A stretch of 64,000 nt of DNA from Marsupella aquatica (Eukaryota > Marchantiophyta): assembly GCA_973895155.1 (NCBI GenBank), contig OZ316893.1, forward strand, positions 8,308,001-8,372,000. The letters are read 5' to 3'. The notes beneath the pieces were generated by a model. That model made no database searches, was not told the DNA's origin, and saw only the letters and a program-made list of their open reading frames with translations. A program made the translations under genes and the position numbers. This document shows positions 47,329-57,822 of this stretch, one piece after another (position 1 is the stretch's first letter; each line of letters opens with the position of its first letter).

Positions 47329-48779
47329 TTCATCAGGGGCTTTCAGCAAAACTGTGTCATTTTGTTGTCCGGGGTTGTTATGTTGGTTTGAATGAATCAC
47401 TGTAGTACTGACAGAGGCATTGATCTGTAATCATGTTTTTAAACCCATCGATATCAATTGAGCTACAATTCCAAATTAATGTGTCCTGAGCTATTTGTGT
47501 CCAGATCAACTTAGATTGCTTCACTTTTAGAGTCCACCCCTTAAATGCTGCTCCTCCGAGGTCAAGATCGAGCAGCATTAATTATGTCTTCAGTGCAAGA
47601 TCCAACTTCAAGAAGTCGGTTGGTGATGCACAGAATGATCTGCCATAGCTTTCACTAGAAAATCAGATTGGAATTCCATGGTGTTAGAATCCAACCGTTG
47701 TAATGATGTCTGTAACTTCTGGCGCAAGCACTGTTGGGCTCACTCGTTATCTGGTGAAATTCTCGTCAGCTTCGCTTTTGCTGAGGTAGCATGGATTCTG
47801 ACATTCTGTTAACCTGGCACAAAATAACTTACATTGTGTACATTTCAGCCCGTTATTTATCTTGTTAACATACGCTCATGGACCGCTCATGGACCAAACA
47901 TTAGGGTATTTCTAATCAAAAATATTAAACTATAATACAAGGTTGCGTCTTTTTATGAAGTGGTTGTCATTCAAATTTGCAATGTCCAAAAAACATTAAT
48001 CATGTCAAAGAGAAATAATAAAAGTTATATAAAATTTAGTGTGCACCAAAAATATAATAAATACATTCCACACAAACGGGGAATCAAATGGGGACACAAA
48101 AGTAGGGAGCCAATACTAGAACCAATGGGGCACACAAAACAAGAGAGTGTATATACATGCATGAGTATCAAGGAGGTGTACACATGAAATACAAAAGTAC
48201 ATAATATATATGATACTATATATTATTGCAAATATTACAATATTATAAAATATAATAATAATAGTAATTTAATTAAAATAGGTTAATTAAAAATAAATTA
48301 GATTACAAAGACCATATCAAAACCTATAATAAAGTGTTACATTTTTTATTATAGTAATCATTCAAATTTGCAATATACCAAAAATGAAAAACATGAAAAA
48401 ATGATTTCTTTTGTGAATGAAAATGGAGAGCAGTGTTTCCAAGAAAAAATGAATTTAATAGTACAAAGAAAATAAGGAGGGTCTCTAGGAATGCAAGAGT
48501 ATCAAGGAGACACCCGGATCGGGTCCCTTTACAAACTAAAAAAATGTGACAATCAATCTTGAATGTTCATCAAAACATAATTTTTTATACACTTTAAGAT
48601 CCATCCATACACCCCTTCTAAAAATAAGTTCCTACCCAAGCTACCCTTTAACCTTCCCATACCTGCCACAATTGAAAACATTAATCAAATTTTAATTAAA
48701 TTTATTAATATATAAATAATTATAATTTTTTGAAATAATTTCAAATATAAATAAAATATAGATAAAATATTTTCTCATT
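47329..48779. other. GDSL 3' flank and AT-rich intergenic DNA with a diverged duplication
   Basis: Sequence around 47955-48180 is partly repeated at 48350-48510, sharing CATTCAAATTTGCAAT and GAGTATCAAGGAG. No gene is recognised. Confidence 0.45.
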
Positions 48780-49980
48780 TTGACATCTTTTTTCATATTA
48801 AGATCTTCTCACCTCAAGATCTTTGCTCATCTTGACATATTTTTCTCACCTTGAGATCTTTTCTCACCTCAACATATATATTATATTTGTCTCATTTTGC
48901 CATATTTTTCTCACCTGGTCATCTTTATCTCACCACAACATCTTTCTTCACCCTCAACATTTTTCCTCATATTGACATCTTTTTCTCATCTCACCATCTT
49001 TTCTCTCCTTGACTTATTTTTCTCACCTCGGAATGTTTTTCTCTAATATGACATCTTTTTCTCACCTTGCTATATTTTATTTCCTTGACATATTTTTCTC
49101 AGCTCGAAATGTTTTTCTCTTATCGACATTTTTTCTCACCTTGATATATTTTCTCACCTCAACATGCATCATTTGTGCAATGCACAGGTATCAGGCCCGA
49201 TATGTACTTAACAACATCTTTTACTTCACAACATCGTTTAGTAATGACATACTTTATCTATTGACCATTTTATACTTAACAACATCTTAATACTTAACGA
49301 CTTCTTTGGCATAACGACATAGTTGGCGACATGACATCTACTTACTTGACACAATTTTTTACTTGATGACCTTTTGGGCAACATGTCATCTTTGGCATAA
49401 TGACTTCTTTTTCTTAACAACATCTTTTTACTTCATGACATTTTTCACATAAGAACATCATTCTTGGGAAACACAACATATAATTCTCTTAAGAGCATTT
49501 TGGGCCCCACAATACTTTCCTCTTAGTGACATCTTGGGGGACACTACATCTTGGGCACCACAACATCTGTTTTCTTAACAATATCTTGGGCGCCATGAGA
49601 TCCTTATTTTAATGATATTTTGGGCGACACAACATTTTTTTTCTTAACGACATCTTTTGTACAATTCATGGGTAATTTCCCTCAATGATGTCTTGGCCGA
49701 CACGACATATTTTCTCTCAATGATGTCTTTGCCTTCATGACATCTTTTCTTCAATGACATCTTGGCTGACATGACAACTTTTTTTTCAATGAACTCTTGG
49801 CCAACATGACATCTTTTTTACTCAACGACTTTTTTTTCTCTCAACCACCTCTTGGCCGACACGACATTTTTTCTCTTCACGACCTCTTGGCTTACACGAC
49901 ATCTTTTTTTTCTCAACGACATCTTGGCCGACACGACTTCTTTTGTGCAACACACGGGTATTGAGCTCGTTTAGAATATT
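48780..49980. repeat. Degenerate pyrimidine-rich satellite, about 1.2 kb
   Basis: The first half (to about 49160) consists of imperfect units like TTTTTCTCACCTTGACATC, roughly 20-30 bp each. The second half repeats a unit like CTTGGCCGACACGACATCTT with AACGACATC variants. Related boundary motifs close segments near 49170 (TTTGTGCAATGCACAGGTAT), 49655 (TTTTGTACAATTCATGGGTA) and 49943 (TTTTGTGCAACACACGGGTA). There is no coding signal. Confidence 0.85.
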
Positions 49981-50046
49981 ACAAGAATGTTTCAATTTTT
50001 ATAGAGATGCTTCCATGTATTTCTGAAAAATAGTCATAGTTCACTC

Positions 50047-50130
50047 TCCACACTTCATTCTTGAAATTATTGAGGGATCTAACGGTCCTCCACACTTCAT
50101 TCTTGAAATTATTGAGGGATCTAACTGGCA
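50047..50130. repeat. 42-bp tandem duplication
   Basis: CTCCACACTTCATTCTTGAA followed by ATTATTGAGGGATCTAAC occurs twice head to tail without mismatch over 38 bases. Confidence 0.9.
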
Positions 50131-50490
50131 TATTTTTTAAGGTTTTTTGTTTTTAGCCAGTGTGGCTAAGGTAAGCCACTCTAAGGGAGTAGATGCAAGG
50201 AACATTCTTCATCACTTTTTCTTAGATTATATCTTGAGTCACATATCCCTAGATTTACAGATGATCTTTAGATTCTGGCAAATGGGGCCCATGATGTGAT
50301 GGGAGAGTGGCCAATGGTATACAAAGAATTGACACTTTTTGGGGAGGTGGAATTTGGCAAAAAATTGCACCTAAAAAATAAGCTGGATGTAACTTTGACA
50401 TCAGTTCCTCCCCATATCCAATGACGTCTATTGGGTGCAAGCATCATATCCAGACAGTGGCATCTGATTTGATAGTGTTAATCAGAAAAG

Positions 50491-50602
50491 CTTACAAAGA
50501 TCTTTCTTGTGACTATATATCACACCTCCAAAACGACAGGAGGTTTGGCTTACAAAGATCTTTCCTGTGACTATATATCACACCTCCAAAAAGACAGGAG
50601 GT
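50491..50602. repeat. 58-bp tandem duplication, each unit with an ACCTCC/GGAGGT hairpin
   Basis: Units begin CTTACAAAGATCTTTC at 50491 and 50549 and contain TGTGACTATATATCACA, then ACCTCC and GGAGGT about nine bases apart. The A/G-rich DNA to 50750 resembles tracts at 7400 and 20700, so this is probably part of a dispersed element. The 80-codon frame across it is not a recognisable protein. Confidence 0.8.
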
Positions 50603-50751
50603 TCAAACCGGGAGACATGGTCCCAAAGGCCAAAAAACCCAATAAAGGGGGGAAGCAAAAAACCCCAAGAAGACCAAAGAGGCGCACAAAGTCAAGGAGT
50701 AACCTAGCAAAAGACAGGAGAAAACAACAAACAAAAAACCCTACTGGGTGA

Positions 50752-53430
50752 CTTAAATTACCTGAGTGTCCAATTTCATTGAGAACACTATAAAGTTCCT
50801 TTCCAGAAATTATTGTCTGACTTTCTTGCCACAATTGGCTCATCCTTGTAAAATGTATTGTACTAGCAGACAAGAGGGTCTGGCTGCCAATTGTCCGGGT
50901 TAAAATAACATATCCAATCCTTTTGACATAATTTGAAAGAAAATATATTACTTTAATATGTAGATTGCATCTGTCAGAAAAGTTTGAAAGCATTTAGTTG
51001 TAAGCCAATGCTATACCAGTGTTGATTTAGACTGAACATTTCAGAAACTAGCCCGGATTACCCGTTCTTTGAATCGTGAATAGCGGGGAATACAATAAAA
51101 ATGTCACCAAAATATATTCCTTATTCACATATTTTGAAGATTAATGAAATGATAAAAAATTATCATGCATATCATCATTTTAATAATCAGACATAACATA
51201 TCATAGTACTTTTTTTATGCACATTCCTAGTTTTTTTATCCTACATCCCACTTATGCACATATAATATGGTGGGGCCATAGAGATCAGTTTTTAATATAA
51301 ATAGAAATCATAACAAAAAGCAGTCATGGTTATCATTTGATATGACATACATCATAGACATTAGTTTTCTCATCATTCCACATGATGAGCCATGGAGTTA
51401 TGTTCTAGAGGCTTCACTCTAGAAACCTAGGCCCCAACTCTAGCTTGTAGTTGTAGATTTATAAGTAAGATATTGTACCTTTCTACGTGCACCCTTGCAA
51501 TGGAAAACACTGATACATCAATGTATACATTGTTTTTAAATAAAAACAAAAATCATTAAAGGCCCGTAGTGTGGACTGTGAGCTCTAAGTAAGCTTATTC
51601 ATGATAATTTTTTCCTGTCAAATTGTAGACATCCTTGTTATCAAACATGAAAATGTGAAAATATACTATTATGGATAACACTCACTGATTTAAACAAAAT
51701 AATAGGGTAATTTGACATCAACACATGGCAATATATACAAATTACTATTATGAGACTTGCTCACTAAAAATAATAATTGGGTTTATCTTGGTGTGGAGTG
51801 ACAATATACTATTATGGATAAAACTCACTCCTTTAAACAAAATAGTTAGGTTTTATAGTGGTGTGGAGTAATACAGCATGTGCATCTTGGATCATGCTTT
51901 CATTTTTTTTTCCTTGTTAGGGATTTGTGAATGATTATTGCATAGTATCTGATAGGATTGAGTGGAAAAATATAACACATTCCAAATAAAATTACATGTT
52001 ACATAATGACCCAGGAATAGTACAAGTCTCTCAAGTCTTGAAAACTAGTGCACATAAGGTATAGATTCTCATTTGCTTTAATGACAGTCAAATCAAATTA
52101 AGTACATAAGATATCCTCTTGCCTTAGCTAATGACAATAAAAACCTTAAATTTAGCATATAAGAGTTTGAGAAGTACTTAGAGCACGAGGGGTCCACACC
52201 CCAAAGTACCAACTCCCTCTCATTCCACTAGAATTGACAAAAATTCCATAGAATCTTGTAATCGGGTGAATGCACTATATTGAAAACTAATCATAGTGTG
52301 GAATGAGATCCCTAGCATAGAAAGATTAAAAAAATACTTAGAGGAGTGCCAAAGTAATCTAAAGTCTAAATTAGTTCGTGGACCCCTATCTGTTGATTGT
52401 ATGTGAGGTATGTGTTGGACAATATATGTGAAATAGATAAATGTGTTATAAAATGTGTGACAATGAACATATCTTTATTGAGACTACATGGTGGATCGAA
52501 TCTGGAGACTAGGCCAGCTGAAAATAGTGACCGAGCTGAATATATGAGCAAACCTCAACTAGTTCTGAAGCTGCAGCGTGGTGCTCTGAGCTTGAGGCAA
52601 TCCCAATCGCTTGGGAGTTCAGCTCTGGAGCCAGCAAAGGTATTTCAATTAGGAATCATGAGCACAGTTGAAGATCTAATTGCAGGTTGGAATGGAAATG
52701 GAGCTCAATTGAGGACGTAAAATATAGCTCTCATTTGGATCATCTAGAACACCTTTGAACAAAGACCGGACAAATTGCAGTTCAACAATTTCCTTGCCAG
52801 AATAGTTTTTCGACTCATCCAAAGCCAGTGATTTCAACAATGGATTTTAGAAAGTAATGCAACACACTTTTGCACGGTATTGCTTAGAGTGAGTAAACCT
52901 ATGTGTCAAGCTTAGGGCCATCTACATTAATTCTCGCTTGTCTCAAGCGATTGCTGTCTGGTAGGTAGCGATGGTGGCCAGAGTTGGTTTGCAATTACCT
53001 TGTACGCATCTAGTATGAGGCACTGTGGAACCCACGATGCCATCACAATTTAAACCATATGGTCAGTTGTGACGCCAATGACATGGTCCTTATTTTGTAA
53101 TCCGATTAAGTAGGTTGCTGTATGCAAGGAGTAGCTATTGATATTGCATAACAATTAGCAAGATGGCAAGAATAAGGGCAATCATGGCGTTAAGAGTAGG
53201 GAAATAAAAGCTATGTCGCGGGTGGTCGGTGACCATATTTCTTTCAATATGTCACCAAATCCGGATCTGTAAAGAGCATTGGAAAGATCTGGTCAAGGCG
53301 AGTAAAATCGATATAAAACACTCGGGAAACGGAGATGTATTAAGGAAGATACAGTCTGATTAGTGTGACGGGTTAACTTGTGGCCGGAATTAGCGGGTTC
53401 GGCTTCAGTTTCGGGTTAACCCAAGCTCGA
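50752..53430. other. AT-rich intergenic DNA, no gene recognised
   Basis: A motif AATATACTATTATGGATAA is repeated at about 51659 and 51801. AGGGGTCCAC near 52188 and its reverse complement near 52379 form a 10-bp inverted pair without a target duplication. A 107-codon frame at 52397-52720 matches nothing I know. Confidence 0.4.
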
Positions 53431-53454
53431 CCACGGCTTAGCTTATGTGAGCAC

Positions 53455-53754
53455 GGCTTCAGCTTAGCTCAGGTAAGCATGGCTTCAGCTTAGCTCAGGT
53501 AAGAACGGCTTCAGCTTAGCTCAGGTAAGAACGGCTTCAGCTTAGCTCAGGTCAGCATAGCTTCAACTTAGCTTAGGTAAGAATGGCTTCAGCTTAGCTC
53601 AGGTAAGAACGGCTTCAGCTTAGTTCAGGTCAGCATAGCTTCAGCTTAGCTTAGGTAAGAACGGCTTCAGCTTAGCTCAGGTAAGCATGGCTTCAGCTTA
53701 GCTCAGGTAAGCATGGCTTCAGCTTAGCTCAGGTCAGCACAGCTTCAGCTTAGG
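53455..53754. repeat. 26-bp satellite, about 11.5 units in strict register
   Basis: Units start every 26 bases from 53455 (53481, 53507, ... 53741) with no indels. The consensus is GGCTTCAGCTTAGCTCAGG plus TAAGCAT/TAAGAAC. Eight units carry AGGTAAG and three (units 4, 7 and 11) carry AGGTCAG instead. Units following a TCAG unit begin AGCTTCA. The period is not a multiple of three, so it is not coding. Confidence 0.95.
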
Positions 53755-53756
53755 CT

Positions 53757-53985
53757 TAACCCGAGTTCGGATTAGATTGATCTCGGGTTAGACTGAACTC
53801 GGGTTAGCCTAAACTCGGGCTCAGGTTAGCATAGGTAAGCTCGGGTTCGGGCTCAGCTTAGGCTAGGTTAGCGGATAGCGGGTAGCGGCCTAACCCGAGA
53901 CCACGGGTTAGCTCTACTCAGGTTAGATAGGATAGCTAGGTTAGCCGAACTCGGGTTAGCTATGTAACTCGGGTTAGCGCAACAG
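53757..53985. repeat. Irregular CTCGGGTTAG repeat array
   Basis: The words CTCGGGTTAG, GGTTAGC and their reverse complement AACCCGAG recur many times with variable spacing, immediately after the 26-bp array. The same vocabulary also appears just before the array (53390-53440), so the two seem to have evolved together. Confidence 0.85.
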
Positions 53986-54388
53986 TGAGTACCCCCTCTC
54001 GGTTGCGGGGGCATAACTCTCTGTGTATTTGACCAAATCGGCTATAATTGACCTCGTTGGAAAGAGGAGCTCAAGCCGCTTCCAACGCTGTTATCCACGC
54101 AGCAAATGGTTGAATAGAGAAATCAAGAGAGGAGGCGCAAGCTCGCAAAAACCATGGAGGAGGGCCAAATCCAAAGTACATAGCCAATTTGAGATAGAAA
54201 TAAAGCTGCGAGTTAGGGTTCAGTAGTTAGAGATAGTGGCGGCTCTGTTAGGGCTGGGATGGGGCTCCAGCAGCGTAGCATCCACCCATTTGGGCTCAAT
54301 GAGAAAGTATATAGAGCAGCCCTCCAGTAGAGGCAGGGGGACTTCAGTTGTGTGATCTCACTTAGACTGAGCAGCAGGGAGGAGCTCT

Positions 54389-54733
54389 GTGCAAGCAAGG
54401 CTAGACTTGGACGCTGCGTGTTGGGGAGAGCTTGGTTGTGCTATTACTCAGGGAGTAATCAGCCAAGCTTCACAGCAACAGGTTGCTAGGTTTGCAAGCT
54501 GGATTGTGGCTCTTTCTAGTGGGCAGCACAACTGGGTTCTTTTCCCCCGATACAGAGCCTTGGTGATAGGTGATGTATTGGTGATTGTAAACTGTGGGGA
54601 GGATGTCAATTTGATTTGTGGTGAGCACATTAGGGAGGCTGAGACACTGATTGAGGGGCAGCAGGAGGAGCATTTACAGTTCAGTCTGGCAAGGCTACGT
54701 GATCCATGGGGAGTCCCGGCCTTTGTCTGGTAG
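54389..54733 (+). other. Unrecognised 114-codon open frame
   Basis: It is the longest frame in an otherwise repeat-rich stretch, with ordinary amino-acid composition (around RFASWIVALSSGQHNWVLF and a C-terminal RDPWGVPAFVW). I recognise no family. It lies between satellite DNA and other repeats, so it may be a retroelement fragment or chance. Confidence 0.25.
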
Positions 54734-54764
54734 AGAGCACTAAGGGATTTATGGCCAGAGCTGA

Positions 54765-55080
54765 GCTTGCAGGGCAAGCGTGAGGCCGGGCCTCATTGTA
54801 GTCTGGGGTAGATCGCCATTAGGCCTGGTACCAGTTTTGAAGTCGAGTCAACTGTGCATGCGTACTTGACATTCTGAATTGGAGATGTGAGATCTGTATG
54901 TGCCCCCAAGAATGAAGTGCAGTGAAGGAGGTTGAGTTCAGGATTGAGTTTGCAAGGCAAGTACGGGATTGGTTCGAGTCCAATCTGCCGTTGCAATCTG
55001 GAGTGAGCCGGGCTCAGGTTCAGGATTGAGCTTGCATGGCAAGCACGGGGCTTGCGGGGCAAGCACGTCGCAATCTGGAG
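54765..55080. repeat. Imperfect repeats of a GAGCTTGCAGGGCAAGC motif
   Basis: Related copies occur near 54766, 54945, 55027 and 55049. CAGGATTGAG and CAATCTGGAGT also recur around them. The core is a near-palindrome (GCTTGC...GCAAGC). Spacing is irregular. Confidence 0.7.
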
Positions 55081-55627
55081 TAGACAGCCTTCGGGACTAT
55101 TGTTCGAATCAAGTGTTCTCAGTGAACTATTGTGCACATCTTTGAATCTAATTGAGTTTTCCTCTCAGGCCTCATTTCTCTCATGGATGTGTGTGTGAGT
55201 GAGGCAATCTGAGTGTATGATGGGACTAGCAGCGCCACTGAGAGGTGTACAGGGTGCATTGAAGCGGGCTGGGTGAGGACTGTCATAGCTCTGATTGCTG
55301 AGAGTGGAATGGCAGGGTGGTGGGGCAATGGCTTAGAAGTCCCTAAGGCGGGAATCAGTCAGGAGTCACTGGTTTATGGGTACATTCCGGTGGCGGAATA
55401 GAAACATACCTATGACAGTAAGCATACGTATAGACCTATGCGCACCGTAGCGCTAGGCCCTGTGTGTACGGGCCTGATATGAAGACCCCTTCTCACCAGA
55501 ACTATCATGAGCGCAGATCTGATCCCCAACCTTGGTTCCTTGGGATTGAGCTTGGGTGATGTGTGATAGAGTCTTGCTATGATAGTCTGGTGTTAAGGGC
55601 ATAAATTGGTGTTTACCGGCCTTCACA

Positions 55628-56292
55628 CCCTGGGCCCCCAGCCTTTGTAAACTAAAGAGGTATACGTGCGTACACCCCCCTCCCTAGTACCCCTTGTTAT
55701 TTTTGGAAGCCTATAAAAATTTCTCTTGTTATTCTTAAAAACTTAATTTTGGAGAATAAATCTGCCCCTTTGAGATATTATAATTTCACATTTTACACCA
55801 TTTATGAAAGCCTTGAAAAGTTATAAATTCATCATGTGCAAACGGTTCTAAAACTGATGGGAGTATTTTGGAAGGGTTTTGGGTACATACATTTTTGTGT
55901 TCGTGACCCTTTAACCCCAAACTTCAACTTTGGGGCATTTTTGAACCACATGGCAGGGTAGTCAGGGTTCAAAAGCTCCAAAGTCCTAAACTACTCTGAA
56001 TCATAGATGTTGCAAGCATAATTATATGTCATATACACATGTTCCAATAAAGGGTGACCACAAGGACCAATCCTATTGTGACGCGTGTCACATCCATATT
56101 ACATCACCTCTTGAAGCATATTAACTTGGGTGACATTTATATAAGCCTATATTAGTTAGAAAGGGTTCTTTGAATAAAACCATCCCTTGATATTTCTAAG
56201 CCAATTATAAAAATTAATCTCAAATCAGATTTTTTGCACCCTTCATCCGTTCGCACGTCCAGCCCATTATTAATAATGCTGGGGGCCCAGGG
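55628..56292. mobile_element. 665-bp TIR element with perfect 8-bp target duplication
   Basis: It starts CCCTGGGCCCCCAG (55628-55641) and ends with the exact reverse complement CTGGGGGCCCAGGG (56279-56292). CCTTCACA flanks both sides exactly (55620-55627 and 56293-56300). Fourteen-base terminal repeats plus an 8-bp duplication indicate a non-autonomous DNA transposon of hAT type or a similar class. The interior has no long frame. Its ends differ from those of the 276-bp element at 40654, so it is a separate family. Confidence 0.88.
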
Positions 56293-56300
56293 CCTTCACA

Positions 56301-57699
56301 ACATCCCTTCGTGATCCTCATGTACAAGGAGATGGTTTTGGCACCCATAGTGACGTTTTTGGTGTTAAGACCCATGTCAATCGCGTGACATCAGTTCGCA
56401 AAACTTTGTTCACTGGAAGTTTTTATTGTTTAGCATAGTTGTCAAGGTTTGGTCATGTAAGGTTCACGACGGAGACTTTCTAGTAGTCACAGCAGCTTTG
56501 ACTACTGGGAACTGTACCGTGGTACTCTGCCACCAGGACACTGACGCTACCACAGAATGGGCATTTGTTGTATGCCTAGAAGGATTCAATTTTTTTCAAG
56601 CAGGCAGAGTTGATTGAGAGGCGTTTAATTTCGCGCCGAGGGGATTTCAAGTCCTCAAGAATAATTCTTTTATGAGTAGCTAGATTGTGCGATTGATCAT
56701 ACTTCCGGATGAATGGAGCCTATGTAAGGGGAGGATCGCAGCATGGCCATTGAAATTGTGTCATCTCGGAGCCTTCCTGTACTTGTTTGATCTTGGGCAC
56801 GGTGAAGACTAGGATGCCCATTTATTAATTTTTTAGATAGCCATACTCTTGCATCTCTCAACAGAGCTCGCTGCCAAAAAACTCATGAGTGTATCATCAA
56901 TAAATTTCTAGCCGAGCTGCAAATTGTTACCCTTGAATTGTTTCTTTACCAGAAGTCCAGGAGAGACTCAAAGCATAAAGCCGGGTCTGCAATGAGAGAG
57001 AGAGAGCGAGGGGCGGCAGGCGAAGCAAGGAAGATTCTAACTAGAGCGTTTAATAGTCTCAGCGCACTCCCTGTTCTCCCACTCGGCTATGAAAGTGGAG
57101 TGGTTGAAGTATTTGAACTTGGTGACCATTGGGTCTGTCCTGTCACTTTGAGATTGAAACACATTGTTGGTCTCCTCGGACACTCATTTCGTCATTTCAT
57201 CGATTATTGCTGTTCGAGACTTCGGTGTCTCATGACTTCATTGGACCCCTTCACATTCAATTCTTCCGTTTATTCAATCATTCTTTCCACCTATTGCGGA
57301 TTTCGGGTATAAATCGCGGATCACATAGTCCCATTGGAATCCTTGGAGATCAATTGCTCTCATCCTTTCACCTTCACAATCACATCCTGGCTAGTTTTGG
57401 TGTTTCCCTCCCCTCCTCTCTTTCGTTCAATCCAAAGTCGTCTCTCTATCATTAGTTGCCTTGCTTCTCATGCATTGTTGTGGAGCAAGAGTACTCAACC
57501 ACTTCATGGTCCAATCAATGCCTCTGTCTTAGGTGAGGAGCAATGACGTCTTCCTGAATTCCCTTACTGTCAAAAATTTTTGATTCGATATTCATTTGCA
57601 GATTGAAGCAATTTCCGAAATTCAGTTCCGAGCAGCAATTTCAGAGCTCTCACTAAGGACTAAAGTGATATCCTCAAGAGAGACTATCGTTTGTTAGCC
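56301..57699. other. Intergenic or leader DNA, no gene recognised
   Basis: Base composition becomes more gene-like from about 56900. A short GA run lies near 56995-57007. TTTGCAG at 57596-57602 could be an acceptor of a leader intron ahead of the small Cys-rich frame, but no protein is identified. Confidence 0.35.
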
Positions 57700-57822
57700 A
57701 TGACTGAGAATTGCTCTTCTGACTGCCTCTTGTGTGCGGATGAACTTGACCTTCCGCTAAAGATAGAGAAAAAGAGAAAGTCAATCTTGCTTTGCACTCT
57801 CTGCACTTGTTCGGAAGGTTAG
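57700..57822 (+). CDS. Possible first exon with a Cys-rich zinc-knuckle-like motif
   Basis: A 40-codon frame contains CLLC and CTLCTC, that is C-x2-C, eighteen residues, C-x2-C-x-C, with a Lys/Arg stretch between. Paired CxxC motifs are common in zinc-binding domains. A GT donor (GAAG|GTTAGA, near 57816) sits just before the stop, so this could be the first coding exon of a larger gene. I found no following exon and cannot name a family. Chance is a real alternative. Confidence 0.2.
   Translation: MTENCSSDCLLCADELDLPLKIEKKRKSILLCTLCTCSEG

Noticed and set aside
48780-49980. CRISPR-like array
   Set aside because: Units are degenerate, variable in length and lack distinct spacers. The genome is eukaryotic.
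50509-50751. Lys/Arg-rich 80-codon frame
   Set aside because: Its first part is the 58-bp duplication and the rest is an A/G-rich dispersed tract, so the basic composition is forced by the DNA.
52185-52390. Terminal-inverted-repeat element with AGGGGTCCAC ends
   Set aside because: The 10-bp inverted pair is real, but the flanks show no target duplication and the arms do not extend further.
53455-53754. CRISPR-like array
   Set aside because: Units are contiguous 26-bp satellite copies with no unique spacers.
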